Assembly (NCBI RefSeq): GCF_002775205.1 | Contig: NC_036445.1 | Location: 1,446,802-1,510,801 of the forward strand | From: Xiphophorus maculatus | Taxonomy: Eukaryota > Chordata > Actinopteri > Cyprinodontiformes > Poeciliidae | Direction: 5' to 3' | Length of the DNA stretch: 64,000 nt | Shown: one piece after another, positions 28,831 to 40,600 of the stretch | Layout of the letters: each line of letters opens with the position of its first letter | Numbering within the stretch: the stretch's first letter is position 1 | Notes under the pieces: model-generated | Database searches by the model: none | The model's input: the letters and a program-made list of their open reading frames with translations, nothing else | What the model was told of the DNA's origin: nothing | Position numbers and translations under genes: made by a program

Positions 28831-29653
28831 AAACCTTTCTTTAGAGGGCGTGTTGCTAGTTTATTTCGAGCCTGAAGATGGGTGTGGAGCTGGGACTTAA
28901 TTTCCTGGTAAGCGCACTACTATGGCTTTAATGTGGGCACAGACGCAGGTTTTCCAGCAGCCTCCAGTTCATGTTAGGTTTGAGTCACTGTGGGTTTTGG
29001 GCTGTTTTTGAACAGTTCAATCATTTTCCTGACATCTGATGTCACCAGTTTCAGATTAAATTATAACATTTCAGATGAGTTTATGTACTTCTCACTGGAA
29101 CTGTACACAAAGAGTCTGAAAATGATAAGCACATTGTTAGACCTGTAATGACATCAGGGTGTGAGCAGACCAGCTTTATTCATTTTTTTTTTTTACATGA
29201 CTGAAGAAGCTTTTATCTTCACCAAGAGGAAAATCTCTGACCGTACTTTCAGTAAGAGAGATGAATGATTAGAAAAAAGATGCATTGTTGTCACTATAAT
29301 GACTAATTTGTTCAGTGTCACGTCTTGGCGAATTCAGGGAACTATCTGAACACTTCTACCTCTTTTCACGCCCATCATCATCAAGTTTTTTTCAATGAAA
29401 TTCTGGGAGTTGGACATTTTGGTTCCTTTTTTTTGATTTAATAAAGGACTGAACTCAACAAGAAGAAGATGTCTTCTTAGAAAACAGCAACCAAATCAGA
29501 CGTGAAACCCATCTTGGTGTTGTGAAGATCAACTCCTTCTTCATGTTGTTGTGCAGACGAGCTTTTAGTCAGATCTTACAGTTTAAACGGAAAGTGATGA
29601 CACTTTTGAGGCATAAAAACTTAGACAGTTGGCTAGTGTGAGAGCGCTGAAAG

Positions 29654-29659
29654 TATAAA
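29654..29659 (+). promoter_or_regulatory. ltbr: TATA box of the ltbr-like gene
   Basis: TATAAA in a low-GC setting, about 170 bases before the donor of the first exon. A start of transcription near 29685 would follow from normal spacing. Confidence 0.45.
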
Positions 29660-29684
29660 CACCACAGCAGCAGCAGTGAGGGGC

Positions 29685-29830
29685 GGAGGAGGCAGGAAGA
29701 CAAAACCAGGTAAGGAAATAATGACACAGATTATGGTTAGAGTCTGAGAAGAGAAGAGAAGCCGAGGCACTCACCTACAGGAAGTTCGACAAAACAATAG
29801 AAGCAGAATACAGGGAGAACTTCACCGAAG
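29685..29830 (+). other. ltbr: ltbr non-coding exon 1 (approximate 5' end)
   Basis: Leader ending 'cttcaccgaag' before a strong donor gtaagg (29831). The next acceptor (ag at 29991-29992) opens the exon that holds the start codon three bases later. Confidence 0.5.
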
Positions 29831-29995
29831 GTAAGGTCTAATCATTTTTATTGTTTATTATCAGGAAATTTAAAAAGTATATAAATGTTATTGTGTGTTT
29901 TTAAAAGTAACAAGAATGAGCGACACATATAGAGCAAAACATTTTCTTCAGTACAATATAGTCACCTGCAAATCGTCTAATTTCTCGCCTAGAGA

Positions 29996-32900
29996 ATGGG
30001 GACTGTGCAATACTTCATGGCTGTGCTGTTATCTGCACAGTTGGTGCTCAACTCTCCCACGGTAAAAAAAACAACATTTCCTCATCCTGTTCACCTTTAC
30101 TCCTGTGACTGAAAGAACCATGTTTCATACTTGAAAAATAGGTCAAGTGTATTGAAATGCATGAAGATATTCTTCTTATTTGTACTTAATTATCAGAGGT
30201 TGAAGAGGATGGCGGATAACAAGAAGTGTATCGAATGCCCTGCAGGTAAAATTGCATTTTCATGTGTAGTGATATTTTTTTAATGTCTTCTTTACAAAGT
30301 TTTAAATTTACTTTGTGATTATGCATTAATAATGTTTGTTAAATATCTGTCATTCTGTTAGTGCCCTAATGAGTTTCTACTCTCTTCATGAAAAAAAATG
30401 ACACATACTACGCCCTGTCATCTCCACTCTACGACCACATCCTTGATTTATATGCACTATGGGTCTGCAGACACTCATGGCACTCGTTCCCATCCTGTTG
30501 TTCTTACTTGTTTCTTCCTCTTTCTTCTGCCAGGTGAATTTCAGAAGTCTTGTTACGAGTGCAAACCATGTCCTGATGGATATTACACCGAAAGGAGCAA
30601 CCAGGAGCCTTCGTGCCATCCATGCTTCAGAGACTGCCTACCAAGTAAACAAATATGCATCGATTCTACCCTGAATAACTTGATGCATGCATGTGAGGTC
30701 ATCAGCTGAGACTCGGCTCTCATGTCTGGCTTTTGGCTCCTTTAGAGTATCATCTGAAAGAAGTTCAGAGCTGCACCAGAACAACCCCCTTGAAATGCGA
30801 GTGTGAGTCTGGTTTCAGATGCATAGACGTGGATCCCAAAGGGAACTGCAAGCAGTGTGAAAAAAATAAACCCCCACCAGGTAAATCCTGATAAAATCCT
30901 GTTTTAATTATGATTAGACAGTTAGAAGTTATATAGTTTAATTAAAAATTACACAGGCTGATCAAATACATAACAAAGCAACACAATCTTAGGAGTAATC
31001 CCGCCCAGAGTCGTAAAATGAAACGCGATGTCTTTACTCAGTCGGGTTCTGATAGTTATCAGGAGTTTTTGCACAACCTCAGTTTAGAGAAACGGAAAGA
31101 AATCCCGACCAGACAGTCAAGCTAATGGTTAGTCTGATCTAACCCTTCTACCACATTTAAACCACTTCAGCCATACAGGCATGATTCAGATACGGGGATT
31201 TTATGAACAGTCAGTATCCTACCTGTAGCAACCAGCTCTGTGACGGAAACTGAAGGAAGCTCATTCAAAGTAATAAATAATGAGGGAAAATGGCTTCTTC
31301 CAAAACACATTTTAAATTAACAGTTGGATTATTTCAAGTGTAGAATCTAAGGAGACACATTGTTTGAGGAAAATAAAAGAAGCTGTTGGATTGCACCGTG
31401 AAATGTTAAAACTTTAATGTATTCTTGTTTTTAAGTCACAAAAACATTTCCTGTTAAGTGAAAAACTTTATGTTTCACAGGATGTGAGATCTTTATAAAG
31501 ATTCAAACCCACAGCTGTATTATTTATTTATGGATCATATTATAAACAGATTGATTTATTATGGTGACAGACTAAATTACCGTCTAGGTTTATCTTTATT
31601 GACTAGCATAGTTTTCAGCTTTAGTTGTGATATTCAGACATTTCTACTTTATCTGCTCTGCTTCTCTGTCATCCATAGGTTTTAATTACATGTATCATTT
31701 CCTAGTGTGCTCTTTGTTTTTATTTAAAATCTAATTGAAATTATCTTTAAAAGATAGTTAAAATCTGCTTGAGCTTAACTAGTGAGAACTAATCTCTGCT
31801 TCTATAAACTAGATGATACAAAGTGAAGGTAAAAAACAACAACTGCTGGATGAAAAAATGTATCCCCTTTAGATCAATATCAAATAATTATAGATGCATA
31901 AAACATGGAGATAATAAAAAAAATAATAAAGTCTTCCTGGTTTGATGATGTTGTAAGGCTTAAACTACTTTAAATACTTAACATTAAGTCAGATGTTGTG
32001 TCATTATACTATTTTTGTATCACGTCAAATGACATCTGAGAAAAATATGCGAACGTGAAACTGCCAGAATTGCCTCTTACTTAATTTGACCTTCATGGGG
32101 AAGTTTTAAGATTGATTTGAACTTTACACAAAAATCTTTATGCTGATTAGTGAAGACTGGTTTGGTTTACCCACCTCAGAAGATAAGAGCGTGTGTGGGC
32201 AGCGAGTGAGGTGCTGCTGATGCATCTGTCTGTGTTCACTGCCCCCAAGTGGCTGAAATATTGTTATTAAAGATTTTTTAAAAAGACTAAGACTGTGTGG
32301 GTTTGAGTCTGTGAGGGACTTTTTTACATGTTGTTATTAACATACACAATGACAGAAAATAAGAGAATAATATGGTTGTATGTGAGAAAACAGCAGGGAC
32401 AGTGGAGTCGATCACTAAAAGTGGTATTTTATTTTATTTCAAGAAAGAGTGAAAACAAAAAGTGATACTTTGAATTATTTTATTCTGGTGAAAACTGAAA
32501 CAAAGGTGTAATGTTTCTCTGTCTCATCTCCAGCAGTGACTGTGGGCAAAGACAGACAGACTACCTCACCTCAGGATAAACCCTGCAGCTCCTCCAGGTG
32601 AGTCGTGGTTTTCACTGGATTACTGTTAAAGTACTGAATAATAGAGAATCTGGAATGGGTTTGGAAATCCAGCTGGACGGTGACGTCTGCTTTTGTTCAC
32701 ATATTTTCCGTTTCATCCCTCTCAGGTGCGGTCCTCCTGCTCCGGCCCCCACTAATCCCAAACCAGGTGAGTGTGTTTGAGTCTGAGGAAAAACTTTAAC
32801 AGCTGTTCATTATGTTCAAGTTTTGTGGTTTGGACCAAAAATACAGCGCTTTTCATATTAATAGGTATTCAATTATAAGTCTTTTTCAATATTTTGCTAC

Positions 32901-35900
32901 ATTTGACTCTATTCTGCTTGGCAAAATAGCTGAAGCTCAGTCTTATTGGAGAACATTTGTGATTTTTTTAAATAGATTTACAGTTGATTCTCTGCTGAAC
33001 ATTTAACATTTCAGTGTAGCTATCGCTGTATTTTTTATTTTTGTTCTCCTGGAAGTTCAGCCTTTGCTTCAGTCTTGTGAGTTTTGCAGCTTCTGTCAGA
33101 TTTTCTCCCATGTTTGCTCTGTGTTTAGCTCCATCTGTCTTCCCGTCAACTCTGAACAGCTTCTCCGTCTTGTTGAAGGAATGCGGGCCCACAGCATAAT
33201 GCTGCCACCACTCTTTCACACAGCCAGAAAGCTTTTTTTAAGAACAAGCATGCCTGAAAACTGGGTACATCTGCTTAATTATCTAAAAAATAATAATTGT
33301 CAAGAGGAAAACCTTAAATTTACACCCAAAGTGACAGTAATGCTTTTCATATATTTTAATATATTTTGTTTATTGTTGATCATTTTGGTTGTAACTCAAT
33401 AAACCCCTTGGATAAAAAAACATATCAAATACCAACGTATCCATCTGAAGGGAACAAAGGTTTTTCCTTGGTGGTTATGTTATGCCACACCAACCTTATC
33501 TCTACAGATGGCGCTAAAGTGCTTGACAAATACTATCAGCTTGCGTTTGCACTGCTCCACTCTGGTCTCTGTGTGTTACCCCAGACTGGATATTTTTGGT
33601 TGGGTTTCACTAAGCAGATCAGAGGCTGTCTTTTAAAGTTTGTCATCAGGTCAGCTTCTTGCTTGTTGGCTGATCAGAAGAACACAAAGCTGACTGAATA
33701 TTTTCATTAGTTTTAATTAGACTGTCCTCATAATGCTGCTGCAAGGCTTTGAAAAAATGCATGAAAAGTTTTTATGTCTACTTTTTAGGAAAAATGATAT
33801 CATTTACATTCTAGTAGTCAGAGATTTTACAGTGAAAGGCTTTTAATAGATCCTAAACACATTTTAAGAGAGGAGGGAATAAATCTTTTAGGCTCCCAGA
33901 ATGAGAAACGTCTTGCCTCCATCTTTGAACCGTCTTGATTCTGTTGATTCTTTTAAGAAGACTCATTCATTCAGACTGGATCCTCACTGGTTTCATGCTG
34001 TATGATCTTCATTGTATTCTGTTTTTATTGTTTTATGTTTCTATAATCTGTTTTTAATGTTTGTTTCTGTTGTTTGTGGTTCTCTGACCTTTGAAAAGTG
34101 CTTTATGAATTAAACTGACTTTCTTACCTACACAAAACATAGTCAACGCAACAAATCCTGATAATGGGAAAGAGGTCAAATAAATCACAGATAATGCAGA
34201 AAATTAGACATAAGATATGAAAACTGCAGCAATTTTAAATCAGATTTAAATGTCTGGCTACTATCCAGGGTTTTATTTCTTGTTTTGTGAGAAAACGGTG
34301 AAGTTAAGAACTAAAAATAAAAAACAGAAAGCTTCTTATTCAGTAATATAATTAGTATTACTTGTTCTGTGTTTCACTTATCTACTTTTATATACATGTT
34401 TTTTTCTGAAAGTTTTATGTTTTATAGCTTTTTGGGATTTTTGCGTTGATTTTAGTTTTCACTATTTTTAATTCTCTGTCACAGGACACACAAGCGCTGA
34501 GCTGGCGGCCATTTTGGGCCCGGTGGTCTTCATAGGATGCATGGCACTTGTGATCATGTTCTGCATCTATCAGCCCCGGGATGAAACGTGTTTCCGACAA
34601 AGTAAGCTGTTCATTTACATTCAGGACAGTTTCTGCGGCCTCTGCTGAACTTTGTAATTGAATCAACTCAGAAGAATAATAAACACGTTTAAACTGAACA
34701 GTGCGGCTATGAGTGTGACTGAAGATCTGTCGTGAGGTTTCTGCTACATGAATGATGAACATGTAGAGTCATCACTGAAGTTCTGAAACTAATTTTATGT
34801 TACTCATCATTCTGTTTTTCAGTTATTGCAAAGCTGTGTAATGAGGTATGTAAGCCAAGGTTTCTGCTACCTTTACATACAGTCATGGTAAAAACCCCAT
34901 CCTTCAGGTCTTCTGTTTTAAAGCATCATCTGATCCTAAAAGTATAACCTGAGCTGCACAAGACACCAGACAAGATCCAACACTGACATGACTTTTAAAT
35001 AAAAATTAACATGAAACAACTAAATAATAAGTACACCCTATGGCTTAGTACCGTGTAGAGCAGTCTTTAGCAGCAGCAGTTTGACTCAGCACTGTGTCAA
35101 GCAGGTGGCCCCACAGTTTACTATCAAATCCTTTGTGGTCAAATCTTATGACTGCAAGTCGCCCAGCTGCTGTGTGTTTAAGGTGGAGGGGCCATTTCAG
35201 CTGAAATGCTGACTGTTTTCACCCAACATGGCATTTTTAGTCTCCAAATGTTTTGACTTACTGCTAACAATTCTTCCAAACAAGTCACTTGTCCTGTTTT
35301 ATTATTATTATTACATCAATTGTTCATATGAAGTTGAACATTTGACGTGCTAAATAAGGCTGGTAGAGTCTGAGTTTGAGGTTTTTCAGGATCATTGAAC
35401 TTTGCACACTAATGTGTTTTTACAAAATAAAAAAGGAAGCCAACATGTTGCTTGCCTTAGCCTATTCTCTCACTGTCTTCAGTCGATGTGGATGTCTCTT
35501 TTGTGCGTTTTCGGCTTTGAAAATACACTTTCTCATTGTAGAATGATTAATTTCAAATTATTTGGAAATGGCCGTGTACACACTCCAAAATTAATGGACA
35601 GCCAAAGCTGATTCTCCAGGGCCAGAGTGCTTTAAATTTTTCTTTTGTTTACTTCCTACTGTGGCATAATCATGTTTTTTAATATAATATTGTGTTATAT
35701 ACTTAATTTTAAATAATGTTAGGACATGGATCAATCTAATTTTCATCATGTATTGATGCATAAAACCCCAGAACGGTGAAGGAGGGGATTTTTTTTTTTA
35801 CCAAAACTGAACAGATTTTTGCATGATATTTCTTGCTGTTCTATATAAATTGATGACACTGTTCTTTTTTAGGAAGGGCAAAATGGCAGTCGCAAGGCAA

Positions 35901-36363
35901 AGGAGTCGACTCATCAGTTCCCCAGAGACACTGCGAAGCAGCAGACGTCCCCTCTTTCAGACGCCAGTCTTGGTACAGCTGAGTGAAATAAGTCTTTTCA
36001 GATTAAGTTCTTGACTCGCATGAATTCATAAAGAAATTATGAAATGTTTGAGAACCAAATGATCTCCTATGTGTTTTTTTTTTCTTTTTAGGTCCAGTCC
36101 AGGTCCACAATCCAGGCACGGTCATCTTCAGCTTGCTCAGCCACTTCACCGGTCCGGTGGGGCCGACGGATCTGAACGGAAAGAGAGCGGAGAGGGCGAG
36201 CCACGAGGAAGAAGATGAGAGAGACTGTCCCGTGTTTCATCCCACGCCTTCTCCGAGTATCCACCTCTCTAAAGAAGAGGGCGGCGGTGAGACGGAGGAT
36301 GTTTTCTTCCCCTCACAGGAGCAGGGGAAGGACTTCCACGTGTCGAAGGAGGAGGCGCTGTGA
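29996..36363 (+). CDS. ltbr: TNF receptor superfamily member, lymphotoxin-beta-receptor-like (325 aa)
   Basis: Type I membrane receptor. Coding exons: 29996-30061, 30197-30245, 30534-30644, 30746-30880, 32534-32597, 32726-32766, 34485-34601, 34823-34845, 35873-35972, 36092-36363; 978 nt, frame closed. Residues 1-20 are a signal peptide. The ectodomain has a partial first repeat (KKCIECPAG), then CKPCPDGYY and CTRTTPLKCECESGFRC, a Pro/Ser/Thr stalk, and a membrane segment at about 162-183. The tail contains VHNPGTVIFSLL and ends PSQEQGKDFHVSKEEAL; PSQE (309-312) fits the TRAF2/3/5 motif. The tail resembles human LTBR (PHQEDGKAWHLAETE), and CKECESGF-type spacing resembles LTBR CRD3. Human LTBR has four cysteine repeats; this protein has about two and a half. 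CD40 shares a similar tail end, so CD40-like is the main alternative; position beside cd27 and tnfrsf1a favours ltbr. Confidence 0.8.
32900..33235 (-). mobile_element. Tc1/mariner-like fragment
   Basis: 'tggcaaaatagctgaagctc', 'ttgattctctgctg', 'ctccatctgtcttcccgtca' and 'cccacagcataatgctgcca' appear in the order of the minus-strand transposase region. Truncated at both ends. In an ltbr intron. Confidence 0.65.
34875..35160 (+). mobile_element. Fragment of another fish DNA transposon
   Basis: 'tacagtcatggtaaaaa', 'aagtacaccctatggcttag' and 'gagcagtctttagcagcagc' match, by memory, a Tc1-type fish family whose copies begin with 'tacagycatg' and contain 'agtacaccct'. No reading frame. In an ltbr intron. 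Confidence 0.45.
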
Positions 36364-36683
36364 TGTGTCAAAATGATCCGAGATTTGTTCTGGAGGACAT
36401 GCTGGACTCGTTTAAAGAGAGGAAATGTAAACCTTGAAAACACAAACACAGGCAGGAGGAGAAAAAGATCCATCTTCCTCTGGCAAACTGTGAAAGGATC
36501 ACAGTTGTATTTTTTCCCCTGGTGGTTAAGGAAACCAACATCACGCCTAACTTTGATGAAAGCGGGAATTGTGATATTTTTGTAATTTATAATTTAAAAA
36601 CTTTTGTAAATATTATACATATAATACTAGATTTGACTTGAGACACTTTGAGGGAAATATTTGTTTTATTTTGCATAAAGAAA

Positions 36684-36689
36684 AATAAA
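36684..36689 (+). terminator. ltbr: ltbr polyadenylation signal AATAAA
   Basis: AATAAA 320 bases after the stop codon, in an AT-rich 3' UTR, followed by a T-rich stretch. It lies just before the tandem arrays. Confidence 0.6.
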
Positions 36690-36794
36690 GAAATACAGAG
36701 GTTTTCAAAAAGAAATTTTGTACTTAATATACATGATTTGATATTAAACAGCAGCTCTAAGTCTATTTATATACATTTATACAGTATATATATT

Positions 36795-37205
36795 TATACT
36801 TAAATATATATTTAAGTATATATAGGCCTTAGACTATATATACTTAAATATATATTTAAGTATATATAGGCCTTAGCCTGTATATAGGCTAAGGCCTATA
36901 TATACGTAGGCTAAGGCCTGTATATACTTAGTCTAAGGCCTATATATACGTAGGCTAAGGCCTATATATACGTAGGCTAAGGCCTATATATACGTAGTCT
37001 AAGGCCTATATATACGTAGGCTAAGGCCTATATATACGTAGGCTTAGGCCTATATATACGTAGGCTAAGGCCTATATATACGTAGGCTAAGGCCTATATA
37101 TAGGCTAAGGCCTATATATAGGCTAAGGCCTATATATACGTAGGCTAAGGCCTATATATACGTAGGCTAAGGCCTATATATAGGCTAAGGTCTATATATA
37201 GGCTA
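36795..37205. repeat. Tandem array of 22-bp and 18-bp units, with two leading palindromes
   Basis: Two copies of a 26-bp perfect palindrome built on 'acttaaatatatatttaagt' (36795-36820 and about 36838-36863) lead into about 15 units of 'ctaaggcctatatatacgta'+'gg'. Several units lack the inner 'acgt' and are 18 bp. Each unit is rich in self-complementary words (aggcct, tatata, tacgta). Lies between the convergent 3' ends of ltbr and cd27. Confidence 0.95.
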
Positions 37206-37297
37206 GAGAAATTTCTGAGTGAGAATCAGAAATTCTGTTAGAGAAATTTCTGAGTGAGAATCAGAAATTCTGTTAGAGAAATTTCTGAGTGAGAATC
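37206..37297. repeat. 35-bp tandem repeat, about 2.6 copies
   Basis: Units start at 37206, 37241 and 37276 and appear identical. Each carries 'agaaatttctga' and 'tcagaaattct', a near inverted repeat that could fold as a hairpin. It abuts the 22/18-bp array with no spacer. Confidence 0.9.
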
Positions 37298-37653
37298 TCA
37301 TCACTGGTACTTAAATATCCTTGTCTTATTATGTAGTACATGTAGTATAGTGTACCATAGTACATACCTATTTAGCAAAATACCAAACAGCCCATGCAGG
37401 ACTATTATAGTGTCCCACTCTGTGTGTTTAGGTGGAAAAAATCTTCCAGTTTTTGTAGGGTTAGTTTTTTGTGTATTGAGATATCCTGTAGTTTTTGAAC
37501 AGCATTAGTAGCTGAACCGTCCGCTGTAGTCCTCTTCATTATAACGACTGGAGCGATGTTTGTCTCCATCCGTCTCCAAAATCCAGGAGATGTTGTTTCT
37601 TTCTTGTGGAAGTGAAGATTTTGACAAGTAATTTCGTTTTCCAAGTGCAGGAT

Positions 37654-40600
37654 TTAATCCTTTATGCATAAATCGATGCAGTGGTCACATTTTCCACACA
37701 CCTCCTGGACCGGCTTGGACACATCGTCATCCACTGCGCGCAGAGGGGCTGTCACAGTTTTTTCAGGCAAAAAATAACCTGAGAAGCAAAATAGAAAATA
37801 TTTTTAAATAGATCAACAATATATGGAGAACATAAAAAAACAACTTATTTACATTTTTGCATCCAAACAATCAGTGTATTGGTCTATTTTGATCCTTTTG
37901 TGAGCAACATTTATGTGCAGCTTTAATTTGTATGGTCAGTTTTAAACAATCAGTCAATTTTCTAGGGATGCACCGATTTATTGGCCGACCGGTTTCCTTC
38001 ATTTTGGGAGATCGGTGAACAGTCGATACTTGCATGTAAAGCCGATCTTACCTACTTCAGCAAAGGTCTAAAAATCGACCACTGTTCTGTTCTGTTCTGC
38101 AGTAAGAGAGGTTTGACTGACAGACTGACCCATCAGGTCATGTTTGCATTTAACAATAGTCACCCCACTGTTACCAACTCAGAGACTTTATTGCTATCTT
38201 TAGTGACATTTCAGACAAAAACATGGCCGAAATCAGAATTGGCAAGTCAAGCTTTTTAAAGATCGATCAGAAAACTGCAATCGGTGCAGCCCTACAGTTG
38301 TTGTGTTTCTGGCTTTCCAAAACCTGTCTATTGTTTGTGCACAATGTTTTATCAATTCTAATATAAACTGTTATTGGTCCTTTAGCCTGGTGTGTTCAGA
38401 GCGAGACAAGTAGACAGGCTGCAGAGGATGGATGTGTGTCTGGGTCAGGTGACCCAGCTGCCCTCATCTATAAACCAAGCTACAGGTGAAGCACACGGAG
38501 CTTAAACACTAATGAAATCTTAAAAATACATTTTCTGAAAAAGAAAACAGCATTTTCAGTAAATTCAGTAAAGTAACCTTTTCAGTAAATTTAGTTTTCA
38601 AAATATGAAATTGAATCACAATAAAATATGACATAAGAACCCAAATTATTAGCAAGTCACCAAAACAAAGTAAATATTTTACTGTTAGGCTGATACTATC
38701 ATGTTTAAACGTGAGGAAACAAAGGGGATTTTTCATGGAACAAAAAGGCTCATCACATCATTGAAGTATGTGTGTCACCTTGTTGCCATCCCTTTTTGAA
38801 TAATATATTGTATTTTGATCAAAGGTCTGCTATTCTCAGCTTTCAGGATGCGACACTTTACTTTGATTGTGGCATCAGCCTAATTTGATTTTCATAGATT
38901 TTCCACACTGATAAATTTCCTCTCGGAAAGAAATTTCAAAGGACTTTGAATGCCAGAGTGATCAGATAAAACATAAACTGGAAATGATTTTGAGTATAAA
39001 TTGTATCGTGCCCTTAGGTTGGTTTTTAATAGTTATTCTCATCTCACCGTGATTGGATCTGATCCAGTGCAGAATTGGCTTGATTTTTGTCATAACAACC
39101 AGAGCAATTCCAGCACACAGAAGGGCGATTATCACCAGGAACCACTGAGTATCTGCAAAAAAATAAAAATAGATGTATATTCAAAGAATTTACATGTATA
39201 AGAATAATCTTAAGAATTTCTATTTCATTTTACTGTCAGCTCATCGTACCTCTGATTTTGTTATTTGGTGGTACAGTTGTCTTGGTTGTGGAGGTGGATC
39301 CAGCTACTAGAGGAGGAAGAAAGAAAAGGAAAAACAACTTATCAGTTCAGTGCAGATGGTTAGAGGAAATACTAGAGTTTCGTATTTCAGATCGGACAAA
39401 GAGTTTGTGTGAGACTTTCCTCAATAGTAAGCAAACAATTGGATTGAAGCACAAGCATGCAGTAAAGGTGCATAAAAACTTCTTGTGTTTGAATTATTTT
39501 ATTCAACAAGCCAAAGTTTTACACAGTTTTAACACTATTGTGCGTCTCCATTGGATAAACCAGTGTTAAGAGAAAACTAAACTAAATCAACATTTGTCAA
39601 AATCTACATTTGTATCTAAGTAAAACAAACAATTGTTGGCCAACAAACATGAGATCTTTTAGATCTTCAGCACAAACTCCAATAAAGGTTAAGTGTTGTC
39701 CCTGAATCTCCAAGAGATTTATGCTCAAATTGTTGTCTGAAATGCTGCTCATATATGCCAAAGTTTCTCATATAAATTATATAACTTTGCTAATTTTCAA
39801 CAGTTTCAAAAGAATCCATGATTTCTCGTAGATTCAAATACTGTGGTTGAACCAATCATTTTTATTCAAAAATGATCACGTTTGAAATGTTCATGGTGCA
39901 AACAGGCCCAGTCACCATCAATCACATAATGCATTTTCCCTCTGATTGGCCGATCGGTTCATTGTGATTGCTCCTCTTCCCAGAACCTCATTGCTGCCAG
40001 TAACTTCAGTTTCCTTTCGGATTGTGACCCAACAAGTCTGAGCCAGAAGAAGACTAGAGCAGACTGGGTTGGGACTGGTTGTTTTTCTATTCTCATCAAA
40101 CTGGATGAAAAGTTCTTGCTCAACTTCCTATAATTGACAAGGCCCCAATTTTTTATTTTATTTTTTTTATTTCGATAAACAAAAAATAAATAAATTGTGG
40201 AGTTATGACCCGCTGTCGGTCAGGGTCATAACTTTCCCCCCTGTAGGCACCCCTGCCCAGACATGAGAGGAACTGGTGCCACAAACAGCATACATTGATT
40301 CAACATTGATTAGACATTGATTAGCCATTGATTAGACATTGCCATTTCAATCACTAGTATTCATCCACAAAACAACATTGATTCACTGACATGTTTTCAA
40401 CATTAGTTAGTTTGGTTAATTGAGTGATTATTTGTTCGTCGACCTTGACAAAAAATTAACTTTTTTGACCATAATTCAACATTGAATCAGCATCGTTTGC
40501 TATCTAGGATCGTTTATCTTTTTAATATTTCTCTCAGATTACTGTAAAAACTGAGCCAATGTCTCGCTGCAATCCCTTTTCCTTTGACTTTTTGATAAGT

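Noticed and set aside
30398-30709. Separate small gene suggested by the 103-codon open frame
   Set aside because: Only 30534-30644 is exon of the ltbr-like gene; the rest is intron read-through.
36795-37205. CRISPR array
   Set aside because: Units abut without unique spacers, and the host is an animal; this is a minisatellite.
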